Assembly (NCBI GenBank): GCA_016927635.1
Contig: JAFGMJ010000184.1
Span: 1-6,364, forward strand
DNA from: Actinomycetota bacterium
Lineage (GTDB): Bacteria; Actinomycetota; Humimicrobiia; Humimicrobiales; Humimicrobiaceae
DNA: 6,364 bases
Direction: 5' to 3'
Position numbers and translations under genes: made by a program. The notes under the pieces are model-generated. The model saw nothing but the letters and a program-made list of their open reading frames with translations. It ran no database searches and had not been told where the DNA came from. This document shows, in pieces, positions 6,323 through 6,364 of the stretch (position 1 is the stretch's first letter; every line of letters begins with the position of its first letter).

Positions 6323-6347
6323 CTGTAAAAAACAGTATTAATTTTTT
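6323..6347 (+). terminator. weak hairpin plus T-run after the GT2 gene
   Basis: CTGT (6323-6326) and ACAG (6332-6335) enclose five A residues, followed by a T-rich stretch with six T at 6342-6347. A four-pair stem is weak. The remaining bases to 6364 are almost pure A/T, with the word ATTTTTTAAA occurring twice, and no gene start is visible. Confidence 0.3.
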
Positions 6348-6364
6348 AAATTTTATTTTTTAAA

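Noticed and set aside
6315..6341. Eight-codon frame after the GT2 gene as the start of a further gene
   Set aside because: It ends at a TAA within a terminator-like AT-rich stretch and has no ribosome-binding site.
1..6364. Stop-codon recoding
   Set aside because: TAA, TAG and TGA each end genes at the expected family lengths, and tryptophan is encoded by TGG throughout.
1..6364. CRISPR array, tRNA, insertion sequence or phage element
   Set aside because: No regularly spaced repeats, cloverleaf, transposase or integrase motifs or terminal inverted repeats were seen.

Overview
This is a low-GC (roughly one third G+C) bacterial stretch with six protein-coding genes, all on the + strand and without overlaps. 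TAA, TAG and TGA all serve as ordinary stops, and the gaps between genes run from 20 to 134 bp. No tRNA, rRNA, CRISPR array, insertion sequence, phage gene or integrase was recognised. The layout looks like an ordinary chromosomal envelope/glycan neighbourhood rather than a mobile island.

Left part (1-2704): a large polytopic membrane protein of the GT-C glycosyltransferase type, cut by the left edge of the window, is followed 20 bp later by a membrane-anchored metallophosphoesterase. Middle part (2775-4390): two small proteins each have one N-terminal membrane anchor and an acidic, Thr/Glu/Ala-rich tether. One ends in tetratricopeptide-like helices and the other in a GerMN domain. Right part (4492-6312): a GalE-type NAD-dependent sugar-nucleotide epimerase and a family 2 glycosyltransferase resembling dolichyl/polyprenyl-phosphate glucose synthases.

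The three glycan genes fit one pathway. The epimerase would supply a nucleotide sugar, the GT2 enzyme would load a sugar onto a polyprenyl phosphate at the cytoplasmic face, and the GT-C protein would use a lipid-linked sugar outside the membrane. This is inferred from family knowledge and clustering; neither substrate nor acceptor can be read from the sequence.

Organism: a bacterium with a standard genetic code. The metallophosphoesterase has a C-terminal signature (GLG..Y.P.R..C.PEATL) and a GNHD-box variant that I associate with actinobacterial homologues. The epimerase resembles the Thermotoga maritima type. A low-GC, deep-branching actinobacterial or Gram-positive-like lineage from an uncultured group is my best guess, with low confidence.

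I did not find a clearly new system. The most notable points are the GVHD substitution in the phosphoesterase, the pair of tethered extracytoplasmic proteins, and a possible near-leaderless start for the GT2 gene.
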